From contig CACKBQ010000007.1 in assembly GCA_902598405.1 (NCBI GenBank), positions 1 to 57,207 of the forward strand: 57,207 nt of DNA, written 5' to 3'. Positions 57,124 through 57,207 of this stretch are shown in pieces (position 1 is the stretch's first letter; each line of letters opens with the position of its first letter). Made by a program: the position numbers and the translations under genes. This stretch comes from an uncultured Pelagibacteraceae bacterium (lineage in GTDB: Bacteria; Pseudomonadota; Alphaproteobacteria; Pelagibacterales; AG-422-B15). Below the pieces are notes generated by a model. The model ran no database searches, had not been told where the DNA came from, and saw only the letters and a list, made by a program, of their open reading frames with translations.

Positions 57124-57207
57124 CGATTTTTATATTTTTAAATCTCCCAAATTTTTTTATTTCAACATTACGAGTATTGTTTTTTAATATTTTAAATTTA
57201 ATTTCTA
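57116..57207 (-). CDS. C-terminal tail of an upstream CDS, probably TsaE (partial)
   Basis: Reverse-strand reading ...EIKFKILKNNTRNVEIKKFGRFKNIKIDG-stop, overlapping the amgK-like start (ATGGATAA). Identity rests on position next to AmgK/MurU. Confidence 0.5.
   Translation of the reverse strand, partial: EIKFKILKNNTRNVEIKKFGRFKNIKIDG

Overview
This is an AT-rich chromosomal window, most likely from a marine alphaproteobacterium; the lineage is inferred from gene content and style, not from a search. It is densely coding. I recognised no rRNA, tRNA, CRISPR array, transposase, integrase or phage module. The edges are housekeeping: left folC (truncated), trxA, rmuC, an exonuclease I-like gene, pdxH and a CDF transporter; right yciB, hspQ, a DsbA-like gene, murU-like and amgK-like genes, and the tail of a tsaE-like gene. 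The centre (about 8.7-32.5 kb) is an amine / quaternary-amine catabolism region. It holds a PuuA-like glutamine synthetase, an amidase, a Tat-type PotD-like binding protein with potABC, a PuuB-like oxidase, a Rieske oxygenase with CntA-like metal-ligand spacing, two class III aminotransferases, a GcvT-like protein, two tandem CrtI-like FAD oxidoreductases, a TetR/MFS pair, a glutaryl-CoA dehydrogenase and a PuuD-like hydrolase. The strongest anomaly is a second Rieske-oxygenase-like protein (11588-12682). It aligns end to end with the 412-aa Rieske oxygenase in the same region but lacks the about 50-residue stretch carrying the [2Fe-2S] ligands, while keeping the mononuclear-iron ligands. Other notable signals: TTGAA/TTCAA palindromes at the TetR gene and at an internal operon boundary; two convergent ABC loci whose terminator is built into the last codons (QKK-stop) of the transporter operon; an alphaproteobacterial-type LexA box at umuDC; and two small membrane-protein ORFs missing from the ORF track.
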